Below, one piece after another: positions 8,885 to 14,463 of a stretch of 14,960 nucleotides of DNA. Positions within the stretch are counted from its first letter, which is position 1. Each line of letters opens with the position of its first letter. The DNA comes from Candidatus Thorarchaeota archaeon (GTDB taxonomy: Archaea; Asgardarchaeota; Thorarchaeia; Thorarchaeales; Thorarchaeaceae). Location of the stretch: NCBI GenBank assembly GCA_016840965.1, contig JAEORI010000089.1, forward strand, positions 1 through 14,960, read 5' to 3'. Below the pieces are notes generated by a model, which saw nothing but the letters and a program-made list of their open reading frames with translations, had not been told where the DNA came from and ran no database searches. Made by a program: the position numbers and the translations under genes.

Positions 8885-8892
8885 TCAAATCT

Positions 8893-8897
8893 CTCCT
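8893..8897 (-). promoter_or_regulatory. Shine-Dalgarno site deciding the GTG start of the first permease
   Basis: AGGAG on the minus strand overlaps the TAG stop of the upstream ATPase and lies 8 bases before GTG at 8884. This spacing supports the GTG rather than the ATG ten codons later. Confidence 0.65.
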
Positions 8898-9669
8898 AGA
8901 CTGTTGTCTTCTCTTCAGTTTCTTCTCTGGACTTTTTTGTCGTCACATCGACTTTGCTGTGCTTGAAGAAATCTCCAACCAGCTCGTCTACTAAGACACC
9001 ATCACGAAGAAGGAGTATTCTATCAGCCATTCGAGCAGTTTCCGGGTCATGAGTAGCCGCGATAACTGCGAGGTTCTTTTTCTTAGCAAGGTTCCTCATG
9101 AGTTGGATGACCTCTCCACCCGTCTTGTGATCTAGGTCCCCAGTTGGTTCATCACACAAGAGGATTGCAGGATCATTTGCTAGAGCTCTTGCCAAAGCGA
9201 CCCGTGAACGCATTCCGCCAGAGAGCTCATGGGGCATATGCTGAGATCTGTGATCAACTGATACCATCTCTAGAAGTTTTATGGCCCGTTCTATGCGCTC
9301 TTCTTGAGGAATTTCATCAAGAAGCATTGGCACCTCTACATTCTCAAGGGCTGTAAAGATAGGGAGAAGGTGTTGGTCTTGAAACAGAACACCAATCTTG
9401 TGGCGTCGTACTTCAGACATCTCCTCATCATTAAGATTGGTGATATTTAATCCATCGACAAGAATTGTACCTGACGTTGGTTGATCCAAGCCGCCAATAA
9501 GGTTGAGGAGAGTAGTCTTTCCGGATCCTGATGCACCAACAATAGCTACGAATTCGCCTCTATCTACCTTCAAATTGGTCCCTTGTAGTACCTTGATAAC
9601 TCGTGAGCCATCTTCGAACTCGCGTCGCACATCGATGCATTCAACTGCCGCATGCTTCTCGCTAGCCAA
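8896..9669 (-). CDS. ABC transporter ATPase, LolD/MacB type
   Basis: A 257-residue ATPase, first gene of the operon. Walker A GASGSGKT (45-52), Q-loop Gln97 in LFQDQHLLP, signature LSGGMRSR (149-156), Walker B CDEPTGDLD with Asp173-Glu174, and switch His207 are all present. The Q-loop and the GDLD after Walker B are typical of ATPases serving MacB/LolCDE/FtsX permeases. The C-terminus ends in a charged tail rich in Lys, Glu and Thr, with no zinc ribbon, unlike the second ATPase of the operon. The start is TTG at 9669: an in-frame TGA lies two codons upstream, no ATG occurs before the domain, and a GGTGA site sits 8 bases ahead. The two operon ATPases are distinct rather than recent copies, so they may form a heterodimer or each serve one permease. 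Confidence 0.93.
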   Translation of the reverse strand: MASEKHAAVECIDVRREFEDGSRVIKVLQGTNLKVDRGEFVAIVGASGSGKTTLLNLIGGLDQPTSGTILVDGLNITNLNDEEMSEVRRHKIGVLFQDQHLLPIFTALENVEVPMLLDEIPQEERIERAIKLLEMVSVDHRSQHMPHELSGGMRSRVALARALANDPAILLCDEPTGDLDHKTGGEVIQLMRNLAKKKNLAVIAATHDPETARMADRILLLRDGVLVDELVGDFFKHSKVDVTTKKSREETEEKTTV

Positions 9670-9677
9670 GAGTCATT

Positions 9678-9682
9678 TCACC
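9678..9682 (-). promoter_or_regulatory. Shine-Dalgarno site supporting the TTG start of the operon
   Basis: GGTGA on the minus strand, 8 bases before the TTG codon at 9669. It is complementary to the end of archaeal 16S rRNA and makes the non-ATG start credible. Confidence 0.55.
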
Positions 9683-9700
9683 AAGCTCGACAGAAACACA

Positions 9701-9708
9701 AACCAGTT
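9701..9708. promoter_or_regulatory. Pseudo-palindrome AACCAGTT, copy 1
   Basis: AACCAGTT in the divergent intergenic region, with arms AAAC/GTTT if one base is added on each side. It abuts and partly overlaps the minus-strand TATA-like sequence at 9707-9712, a typical repressor position. A second copy starts 38 bases away. No regulator gene is adjacent, so operator function is inferred. Confidence 0.35.
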
Positions 9709-9712
9709 TTAA
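9707..9712 (-). promoter_or_regulatory. Probable TATA box of the ABC operon
   Basis: TTAAAA (within CCTTAAAAC) on the minus strand lies about 40 bases before the TTG start. Transcription starting some 25 bases downstream would leave a short leader that includes the GGTGA site. Spacing evidence only. Confidence 0.35.
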
Positions 9713-9735
9713 GGCTCATCCTTCGAGCAGCTTTT

Positions 9736-9749
9736 TAGAACCAGTTCTA
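9736..9749. promoter_or_regulatory. Perfect inverted repeat TAGAAC-CA-GTTCTA, copy 2
   Basis: A perfect inverted repeat with 6-base arms around a CA centre, in the gap between mobB and the ABC operon. Its core AACCAGTT repeats the element at 9701-9708. The size and symmetry suit a dimeric helix-turn-helix regulator. It might affect either divergent gene. Confidence 0.4.
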
Positions 9750-9772
9750 GATGCCAAGAGCCAAAAGGAAAC

Positions 9773-9780
9773 TACAATAT
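9773..9780 (+). promoter_or_regulatory. Possible TATA box of mobB
   Basis: TACAATAT is centred about 28 bases before the ATG at 9805, a distance that predicts a leaderless or very short-leader transcript. A GGAG at 9797-9800 lies only 4 bases before the ATG. Weak evidence. Confidence 0.3.
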
Positions 9781-9804
9781 GTGAGATAGATTGAGTGGAG
9801 AGAG

Positions 9805-10299
9805 ATGCGAGTATTTGTCGTTTCGGGATACTCCGGTACAGGGAAGACTTCTCTGATTGAAGCAATCATCAAATCACTTGTAAAAAGTGGTCATTCAGTT
9901 GCCACTCTAAAAAGTTCTATACATACAGCCCGCCCCGACAAAGGAACGGACACATGGAAACACAGAGAAGCGGGAGCCTCAATGACTATATTTCTTGGAC
10001 TTGATGCGAGAGATACAAATTTGAAAGATTGGATTGGTCCAGAAGAGTTAGCGAAATTATCTCAACATGATTTTCTCATTATAGAAGGGATGAAGTCTAT
10101 CAACATCCCAAGATTTTGGTGCATTGGAGACCGTGATATAGTAAAAGATGATGTCCCTGAGAATACAAGAGCCATTGTGAGTTGGACTAAGAGAGAAATT
10201 GATGTTGTTGATGGGGTTCAAATCATCAGTATCGATTGCATTGATGAACTGGTTGATATCGTTAAGACAAGCGCGATGAATTTTAGCGATATTGAATAG
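9805..10299 (+). CDS. mobB: Molybdopterin-guanine dinucleotide biosynthesis adaptor MobB
   Basis: A 164-residue P-loop GTPase of the MobB family, which assists MobA in attaching the nucleotide to molybdopterin for molybdenum or tungsten enzymes. The P-loop GYSGTGKT occupies 8-15. The MobB-specific segment follows: TLKSSIHTARPDKGTDTW with Asp49-Thr50, then HREAGA (53-58). DFLIIEG (89-95) is the Walker B strand. Length is normal for stand-alone MobB. No other molybdenum cofactor gene is in the window, so this copy is an orphan. The gene is transcribed away from the ABC operon; the 135-base gap between them holds an inverted repeat. Assignment to the family is confident; whether it supports molybdenum or tungsten enzymes cannot be read here. 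Confidence 0.88.
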   Translation: MRVFVVSGYSGTGKTSLIEAIIKSLVKSGHSVATLKSSIHTARPDKGTDTWKHREAGASMTIFLGLDARDTNLKDWIGPEELAKLSQHDFLIIEGMKSINIPRFWCIGDRDIVKDDVPENTRAIVSWTKREIDVVDGVQIISIDCIDELVDIVKTSAMNFSDIE

Positions 10300-10466
10300 A
10301 AGGTGCGGCTCAGATACCCCTAGGTCGATCATTTGTTCACAATCTCACATTGGAGGTTCATCACTGCCGCTAGAAACATATCCAAGATTTTTCATTTTAG
10401 CATTACTCATTTGGGACATACCGTCAAATCACAATACTCATTTCCAATCTAGCGCGCGTTGATGTA
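10300..10466. other. Intergenic region between mobB and the glycosylase gene
   Basis: A 167-base gap. A T-rich patch (10388-10399) might end mobB transcription, and the glycosylase promoter must lie here, but no convincing TATA box or Shine-Dalgarno site was found. The minus strand holds a 24-codon reading frame with no supporting signals. Confidence 0.3.
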
Positions 10467-11297
10467 ATGAGAAGTCTACAGGTAAAGAACTTCAGTCTTA
10501 TCGACACAGTGGAATGCGGACAGACATTCTGCTGGGTAAAAGAGGGGGAAGGATACATCAATGCAGATATTGGCCAAGTGGTTTATGTGGAACAGAGAGG
10601 GAACTTGCTTCTTTATGATACCTCAGAGAGCAATGTAGAACTCTCAAAGTTGTTTAGATTAAATGACCCATTAGACCAAATCCATCAGGAAATAACTCGT
10701 GACGGAATAATGAAGAAGAGCATAGATTTTGCACCAAACTTGCGGGTAATCAACGATCCTTTCTTCCCTTGTCTTGTTTCATTTCTTTGTTCTGTATGGA
10801 AAAACGTACCTGCTATTAGGAGTATGACGAATGCAATCAGGATGAGATGGGGTCCGAAATATGAGTTTAGAGGAGAAGTCTACCATGGAATGCCATCCCC
10901 TGTGCAATTGTCAAAAGTGACAGTGAGAGAATTGAAGGCGATAGGGCTTGCGTGGAGGGCTGAGTTCATTGTTAAATCAACTAAAGCTATTTTGGCTGGC
11001 GAAGTGATGCCTGAGGAACTCAAAACAATTGAATATCCAGAAGCTCACAAGATTCTGAAGAGATTGTACGGTGTGGGTGACAAGGTCGCAGACTGTGTCA
11101 GTCTATTCTCACTTGGATTCCTAGAAGCGTTTCCAATTGATGTGTGGATTGAGCGCGTGATTCAGGAACACTACGGGGTGTTTTCAGATTCTGGTAACTC
11201 TTATTCAAAGAAGTCTGAGGCTGCTAGGAGATATTTTGGTAGATATGCCGGTTATGCACAACAATACCTCTACCACTATACGCGATGCTCAGTCTAG
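10467..11297 (+). CDS. ogg: 8-oxoguanine DNA glycosylase/lyase, OGG1 type
   Basis: A 276-residue helix-hairpin-helix DNA glycosylase of the OGG1 type, which removes oxidised guanine and nicks the abasic site. The N-terminal domain has the SGQxFxW-like CGQTFCW (17-23). The catalytic domain has YHGMPS (139-144), hairpin YGVGDKVADC with Schiff-base Lys206 and Cys210, and PIDVW with catalytic Asp225. The end GRYAGYAQQYL mirrors the C-terminus of human OGG1 (PYAGWAQ). By hand alignment to the human protein, DNA-gap residues differ: Asn149 corresponds to Trp111, Arg154 to Ala116, Tyr203 to Trp163, while Arg204 is kept (Arg164). These changes could alter opposite-base or substrate choice. The gene is convergent with priL and shares its stop tetranucleotide. 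The family call is strong; exact substrate specificity is open. Confidence 0.9.
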   Translation: MRSLQVKNFSLIDTVECGQTFCWVKEGEGYINADIGQVVYVEQRGNLLLYDTSESNVELSKLFRLNDPLDQIHQEITRDGIMKKSIDFAPNLRVINDPFFPCLVSFLCSVWKNVPAIRSMTNAIRMRWGPKYEFRGEVYHGMPSPVQLSKVTVRELKAIGLAWRAEFIVKSTKAILAGEVMPEELKTIEYPEAHKILKRLYGVGDKVADCVSLFSLGFLEAFPIDVWIERVIQEHYGVFSDSGNSYSKKSEAARRYFGRYAGYAQQYLYHYTRCSV

Positions 11298-12430
11298 AAG
11301 TTCTGTTTCTTGTCACGTTTTCGCGAATACCAAGAGTGGTCCTGGAGACCTTTTGAAAGCTCCCAAGCACGAGTCTGATAGAACGCAAGAGGGTTCAGAA
11401 TGTATTCACATAATGGATCGAATGCAGACCCGAGATATACTGGGCAGAGGTTGTTCACCTGAAGTTTCCTGCATCCAGGTGGAGTATATCCCTCAACATC
11501 TACTCCCATAGACCTCTTCTTTGCAATGTGTCGAACCTGATATTCGATGAGACTGATGTTTTTATCAGGCGAGCTACTGAATACTTTTTGCACATCGTTT
11601 TCGTCCATCCCGATTTTTAGAAGAAATGCAGCTAGAGCAAAACGTGCATCATGTGACAGGTTGACGTCGCCTCTGACCGAGTCATCATGTAGTTTTTGTA
11701 TGCATGGTGGAAATGCTGATGCAATGGTTTCTGTCATCTTCACTGGTTCAGCTTTCCGTATTCTTCCCTTAGTCTTATCCTCAATACGCTGAACAGCCTC
11801 AATCAGCCTTTGAGACATTTTTGGGATATCAAACCGACCATCTATGATTAACTGTCTGAATTTGCCAGATATGAGCCGGTCCAGCTCAGACCGTCTTATT
11901 AAGACCCAGCCCTTATCCAAATAGCGGTTGATAAGGTTCCACTCATCACTGTGAAAAGAGGGTGCGACCTCAAGATAGTTCTCAAAGCGTATCTTGAGCT
12001 CGAATGTGCGCAGAAGGAGAGGTAGTTCAGACCGCTCACTTATCTTGCCCATCGAATCTATTTTCCAATTGAATGAAGACTCGCATAGGTCAACGACAAA
12101 ATCATTTTTCTCATTGCCAAGCTGTCTATTTGCCTCCTTTGACTCAGCTTCAGCTTGTAATGCACGAAGTTGAGGAAATCCAAGTTCTTCAACAATGAGT
12201 CGAGATGTCGGATAGATCAAAACATCCTTTTCGTTTTCCATGGTTGGATATCCTATCGGATTTTGAGTGAGTGCCGCATAGACTCGTTTCTCAGCTTCTT
12301 CCACTATGTAGTGGTTTTCAGGTCTCTCAAGGAGATCGACCAAAACACCTAGGTCGCGAGCTAACTTTTGGGATGCTTGTCTGGCTTGAGATGAGAAGGG
12401 ATATTTCAATTGTTGAGGTCGTCCAGACAC
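11294..12430 (-). CDS. priL: DNA primase large subunit PriL (iron-sulfur)
   Basis: A 378-residue large subunit of the archaeal/eukaryal primase, which partners the catalytic subunit PriS in RNA primer synthesis. The C-terminal iron-sulfur domain is recognisable: PPCIQKL with Cys243, the LSHDARFALAAFL helix (258-270), the IEYQVRHI segment (295-302), YTPPGCRKL with Cys320, NNLC with Cys329, and DPLC with Cys341. These four cysteines should hold a 4Fe-4S cluster. The N-terminal half is the helical platform domain and is less conserved. The start is GTG at 12430, with AAGGAG 8 bases upstream. It lies 20 bases after a zinc ribbon gene on the same strand. priS is not in the window. Length and motif order fit archaeal PriL. 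Confidence 0.9.
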   Translation of the reverse strand: MSGRPQQLKYPFSSQARQASQKLARDLGVLVDLLERPENHYIVEEAEKRVYAALTQNPIGYPTMENEKDVLIYPTSRLIVEELGFPQLRALQAEAESKEANRQLGNEKNDFVVDLCESSFNWKIDSMGKISERSELPLLLRTFELKIRFENYLEVAPSFHSDEWNLINRYLDKGWVLIRRSELDRLISGKFRQLIIDGRFDIPKMSQRLIEAVQRIEDKTKGRIRKAEPVKMTETIASAFPPCIQKLHDDSVRGDVNLSHDARFALAAFLLKIGMDENDVQKVFSSSPDKNISLIEYQVRHIAKKRSMGVDVEGYTPPGCRKLQVNNLCPVYLGSAFDPLCEYILNPLAFYQTRAWELSKGLQDHSWYSRKRDKKQNF

Positions 12431-12438
12431 TTTCTTCT

Positions 12439-12444
12439 CTCCTT
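12439..12444 (-). promoter_or_regulatory. Shine-Dalgarno site deciding the GTG start of priL
   Basis: AAGGAG on the minus strand, 8 bases before GTG at 12430, in the 20-base gap after the zinc ribbon gene. It supports the non-ATG start and translation as part of a polycistronic message. Confidence 0.6.
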
Positions 12445-12450
12445 CACTCG

Positions 12451-12654
12451 CTATCTGATGAAAGTCGGTCCATAGTCATCATATCCCCGCTCATAGAATT
12501 TTGTTCCGCAGGATGTGCATTTAAACATCTCAACACCTCTAAATCGAGTCCAGGAGTCAAGTATTCGTACTATGCGATTACCCCCGCATTTTGGACAGGA
12601 TAAGTTCGAGCTGGTATACGCCCACGGTGATGACTTGCGGTGAGGAGATGTCAT
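12451..12654 (-). CDS. Small zinc ribbon protein upstream of priL
   Basis: A 67-residue protein dominated by one zinc ribbon: Cys20 and Cys23 (CPKCGG) and Cys46 and Cys49 (CTSCG), separated by a strand-rich loop with DSWTRFRG. The tail is acidic and aromatic (YERGYDDYG). Such rubredoxin-like or TFS/TFB-like ribbons bind nucleic acids or protein partners, but this one matches no family I can name. The ATG start lacks a strong ribosome site. It sits 20 bases before priL and 39 bases after a methyltransferase gene on the same strand, so co-transcription is likely. A role with primase is only suggested by position. Confidence 0.7.
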   Translation of the reverse strand: MTSPHRKSSPWAYTSSNLSCPKCGGNRIVRILDSWTRFRGVEMFKCTSCGTKFYERGYDDYGPTFIR

Positions 12655-12693
12655 GCTTTTCGACTCTCAGAGTTCAGACATTTGTATGACTGT

Positions 12694-13350
12694 TTACCTC
12701 TTTAGTCCTACTGCAACTGCACGGATATCGTCAACTCTCAATACACGGCAATTTGAGAACCCAGAGGCTTCCAATATCTCTACTATATCTTCAGCTGAGT
12801 GTTTACACATATGTGGATATCGCTTTCTCGCTTCGTCCTCACTCATATTAAAATCAATCATTGTTTTTACAAACTGGTCCTCATTCCCTGATACGAAGTC
12901 ATAGACTATATAGACGCCATTTGGTTTTACGAGTTTATAGACACTAACAACAAAATCACGAGGACTTGTGACCTCATGCAGCATGAATCCAGAGAAAGCA
13001 AGATCAATACTGTCAAACGCGATTCTTATCTCATCGGTATCCAAGTTCACCTGTTGGATCTGAATGGATTCAAGTTTTGTTCTGTTTCGGAGATTCTTTT
13101 CGGCTAGTGTAAGCATTGGTTCGCTCTCATCGAGAGCTATTGCGGTATGAGCATTGAATTTGTTCGCCAAATCAGTTAGGAGGAGTCCAGGACCACACCC
13201 GAAATCCGCGATAACATCTCTAGTATCACCACTTGAAAGAGAAGTGAGCGCGTTCCAGAACTTATCATCATACCTAACATGATAGGATTTCGCCATTCGC
13301 TGGACATGTTCATTGTTAGCCCAATCAGATTTCCCATGGTTGTGTGCCAT
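12694..13350 (-). CDS. Class I SAM-dependent methyltransferase
   Basis: A 218-residue methyltransfer enzyme with the Rossmann-like fold. Motif I is IADFGCGPG (47-55), which binds S-adenosylmethionine; the acidic residue after strand 2 is Asp74 (ALDES); the motif IV region is SGFMLHEV (120-127); and a post-motif strand VKPNGVYIVYDF follows at 141-152. The layout resembles UbiE/Methyltransf_11-type small-molecule methyltransferases. The N-terminal segment rich in His and Asn, then RMAKSYHVRYDDKFWNAL, is probably a substrate lid. It starts 2 bases after the stop of the Thioredoxin_9-like gene, so the two are almost certainly translated from one message. The acceptor is unknown; the redox-protein neighbour hints at a thiol, metalloid or cofactor substrate but does not prove it. 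Confidence 0.85.
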   Translation of the reverse strand: MAHNHGKSDWANNEHVQRMAKSYHVRYDDKFWNALTSLSSGDTRDVIADFGCGPGLLLTDLANKFNAHTAIALDESEPMLTLAEKNLRNRTKLESIQIQQVNLDTDEIRIAFDSIDLAFSGFMLHEVTSPRDFVVSVYKLVKPNGVYIVYDFVSGNEDQFVKTMIDFNMSEDEARKRYPHMCKHSAEDIVEILEASGFSNCRVLRVDDIRAVAVGLKR

Positions 13351-13352
13351 GT

Positions 13353-13937
13353 TTAATGTCGTCCTAGAATATAATCAGCCCGAAGAATCAGATTCATGAA
13401 TTCCTTTACGCTCTGCCGCTGAATCTCTGTGTCACTATAGAGCTTCTTCAGCTCTTGTTTTCGACCCTCCAGAGAGGGGGTTGTCGCTTCATTAATGAGT
13501 TTATATGCGGCATTTGGCCGTTCTACCCATCGACATAGCTCTTTGTCATCAGGGCTAAGAATGAGAACAACCGGAGTCTTTCTTTTTCCGTTGACCTTGA
13601 ATTGTTGATGATATTTTGCATAGGCATCACTATCGAGAAAACGGAGTTTTAATTTAGACGAGATATCAGTCATCTTTGCCAGAATTGGAAGATTACCTGC
13701 AGTGTCATCACATCTGTCGTTACCAATGACAAGTATTCGAAGCTCATTCTGAAGACTGCGTAGATTATCTAAGTCTTGTTCAGTTATCTGAAGATCATTG
13801 TACCTTGCTTTCATCAGCTCAACATTCTCACGAGCGTTCTTCAGAAATTTCGGGTACTCTAATGCATTGTTCCACTCTGTATTCTCAGTCATACGTACCA
13901 GCTCATAGATACGAAAGAATTCGTTGGACTGAACCAA
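13353..13937 (-). CDS. Thioredoxin_9-like protein with altered active-site motif
   Basis: A 194-residue thioredoxin-fold protein resembling the Thioredoxin_9 (TrxA-like) family. An N-terminal helical part (about 20-62) is followed by strand LRILVIGNDRC, helix NLPILAKMT (82-90), strand KLRFLDSD, then the cis-proline loop KTPVVLIL with Pro122 and strand ELCRWVERP. Family members usually have WCGDxxxNLP at the active site; here it reads RCDDTAGNLP with a single Cys76, so there is no CxxC disulfide. The start is doubtful: TTG at 13937 gives 194 residues and would fit a leaderless message from the box at 13961-13968, while ATG at 13892 gives 179 residues and keeps the whole domain. It precedes the methyltransferase by 2 bases. 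A redox role is inferred from the fold. Confidence 0.72.
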   Translation of the reverse strand: MVQSNEFFRIYELVRMTENTEWNNALEYPKFLKNARENVELMKARYNDLQITEQDLDNLRSLQNELRILVIGNDRCDDTAGNLPILAKMTDISSKLKLRFLDSDAYAKYHQQFKVNGKRKTPVVLILSPDDKELCRWVERPNAAYKLINEATTPSLEGRKQELKKLYSDTEIQRQSVKEFMNLILRADYILGRH

Positions 13938-13960
13938 CAGGTACGATTAGTGTACAACGG

Positions 13961-13968
13961 ATAAAAAG
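13961..13968 (-). promoter_or_regulatory. Possible TATA box of the thioredoxin/methyltransferase/priL cluster
   Basis: CTTTTTAT on the minus strand is centred about 27 bases before the TTG at 13937 and 72 bases before the ATG at 13892. A second AT-rich stretch at 13995-14008 could serve either strand. Evidence is composition and spacing only. Confidence 0.3.
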
Positions 13969-14029
13969 ATTGAGGAAAAACCACATGCTCGAGTAAATTA
14001 TAAAATTACTTTCGGTCATCTGTTGGACT

Positions 14030-14038
14030 TTTATTATA
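14030..14038 (+). promoter_or_regulatory. TATA box of the DUF3795 gene, leaderless arrangement
   Basis: TTTATTATA is centred 26 bases before the ATG at 14060, the distance at which archaeal transcription normally begins. The message would therefore start at or next to the start codon. No Shine-Dalgarno site precedes the ATG, which agrees with leaderless translation. Confidence 0.5.
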
Positions 14039-14059
14039 CTTAGAAGCCATTTTCTACCT

Positions 14060-14407
14060 ATGACCGTGAATATGATTGCATATTGTGGACTTGATTGTGC
14101 CACGTGTCCAGCGCATCTTGCATGGAAGACTAATGATGACAACTTGCGAGAAAAACAAGCGGTTGAATGGGGAAGCCCAAAATACCCGTTAACTGCAAAG
14201 GATATCGACTGCGTCGGATGCAGAGTAGATGCCAAGCCGAAGTTCAAGTATTGTGATGCTTGTAGCGTTAAAACATGTGCCAGCGAGCGTAGTGTTGAAA
14301 CATGTGCCCATTGTGATGATTACGGATGTGACACTTTGGAGGCTTGGTTTGCACAGATGGGAGATACATCAAGACAGAGACTAGAGAAGATTCGGGCGTT
14401 TCTTTAG
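14060..14407 (+). CDS. DUF3795 cysteine-rich protein
   Basis: A 115-residue protein with the opening typical of DUF3795: IAYCGLDCATCPAHLA (6-21). It has eleven cysteines: 9, 13, 16, 51, 54, 65, 68, 73, 82, 85 and 90, arranged as CxxxCxxC, CxxC, CxxCxxxxC and CxxCxxxxC clusters. These are likely zinc or iron-sulfur ligands; one cysteine lies outside a simple set of four-ligand sites. No signal peptide or membrane segment is present, so it should be cytoplasmic. The family is found in archaea and anaerobic bacteria and has no established function. ATG at 14060 is preferred because of the TATA box 26 bases upstream; ATG at 14072 is possible. It stands alone, divergent from the Thioredoxin_9-like gene and 56 bases before the DUF763 gene. 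Confidence 0.82.
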   Translation: MTVNMIAYCGLDCATCPAHLAWKTNDDNLREKQAVEWGSPKYPLTAKDIDCVGCRVDAKPKFKYCDACSVKTCASERSVETCAHCDDYGCDTLEAWFAQMGDTSRQRLEKIRAFL

Positions 14408-14421
14408 AGGACTATGTGGTC

Positions 14422-14432
14422 TTTATCTATAT
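14422..14432 (+). promoter_or_regulatory. Possible TATA box of the DUF763 gene
   Basis: TTTATCTATAT lies 32-42 bases before the ATG at 14464, in the 56-base gap after DUF3795. This would give a leader of about ten bases. Read-through from DUF3795 is the alternative. Confidence 0.35.
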
Positions 14433-14451
14433 CAGTACGGAAATCCATTGT

Positions 14452-14455
14452 GGAG
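14452..14455 (+). promoter_or_regulatory. Shine-Dalgarno site of the DUF763 gene
   Basis: GGAG lies 8 bases before the ATG at 14464 and supports that start. Confidence 0.45.
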
Positions 14456-14463
14456 CTGCTGCG

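Noticed and set aside
10345..10419. A 24-codon minus-strand reading frame (ATG to TGA) in the gap between mobB and the glycosylase gene
   Set aside because: No ribosome-binding site, no clear promoter and no recognisable motif; a frame this short is expected by chance.
11236..11511. A 91-codon plus-strand frame continuing past the glycosylase stop
   Set aside because: It lies in another frame, mostly antisense to priL, whose iron-sulfur cysteines are read in this region on the minus strand.
13995..14010. AT-rich near-symmetric stretch in the divergent gap before DUF3795, considered as an operator
   Set aside because: Symmetry is imperfect and explained by A/T richness; it is more simply part of the divergent promoters.
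13903..14247. A 114-codon minus-strand frame crossing the DUF3795 start
   Set aside because: It is antisense to a well-supported DUF3795 gene, spans the AT-rich promoter region, and has no protein-family features.
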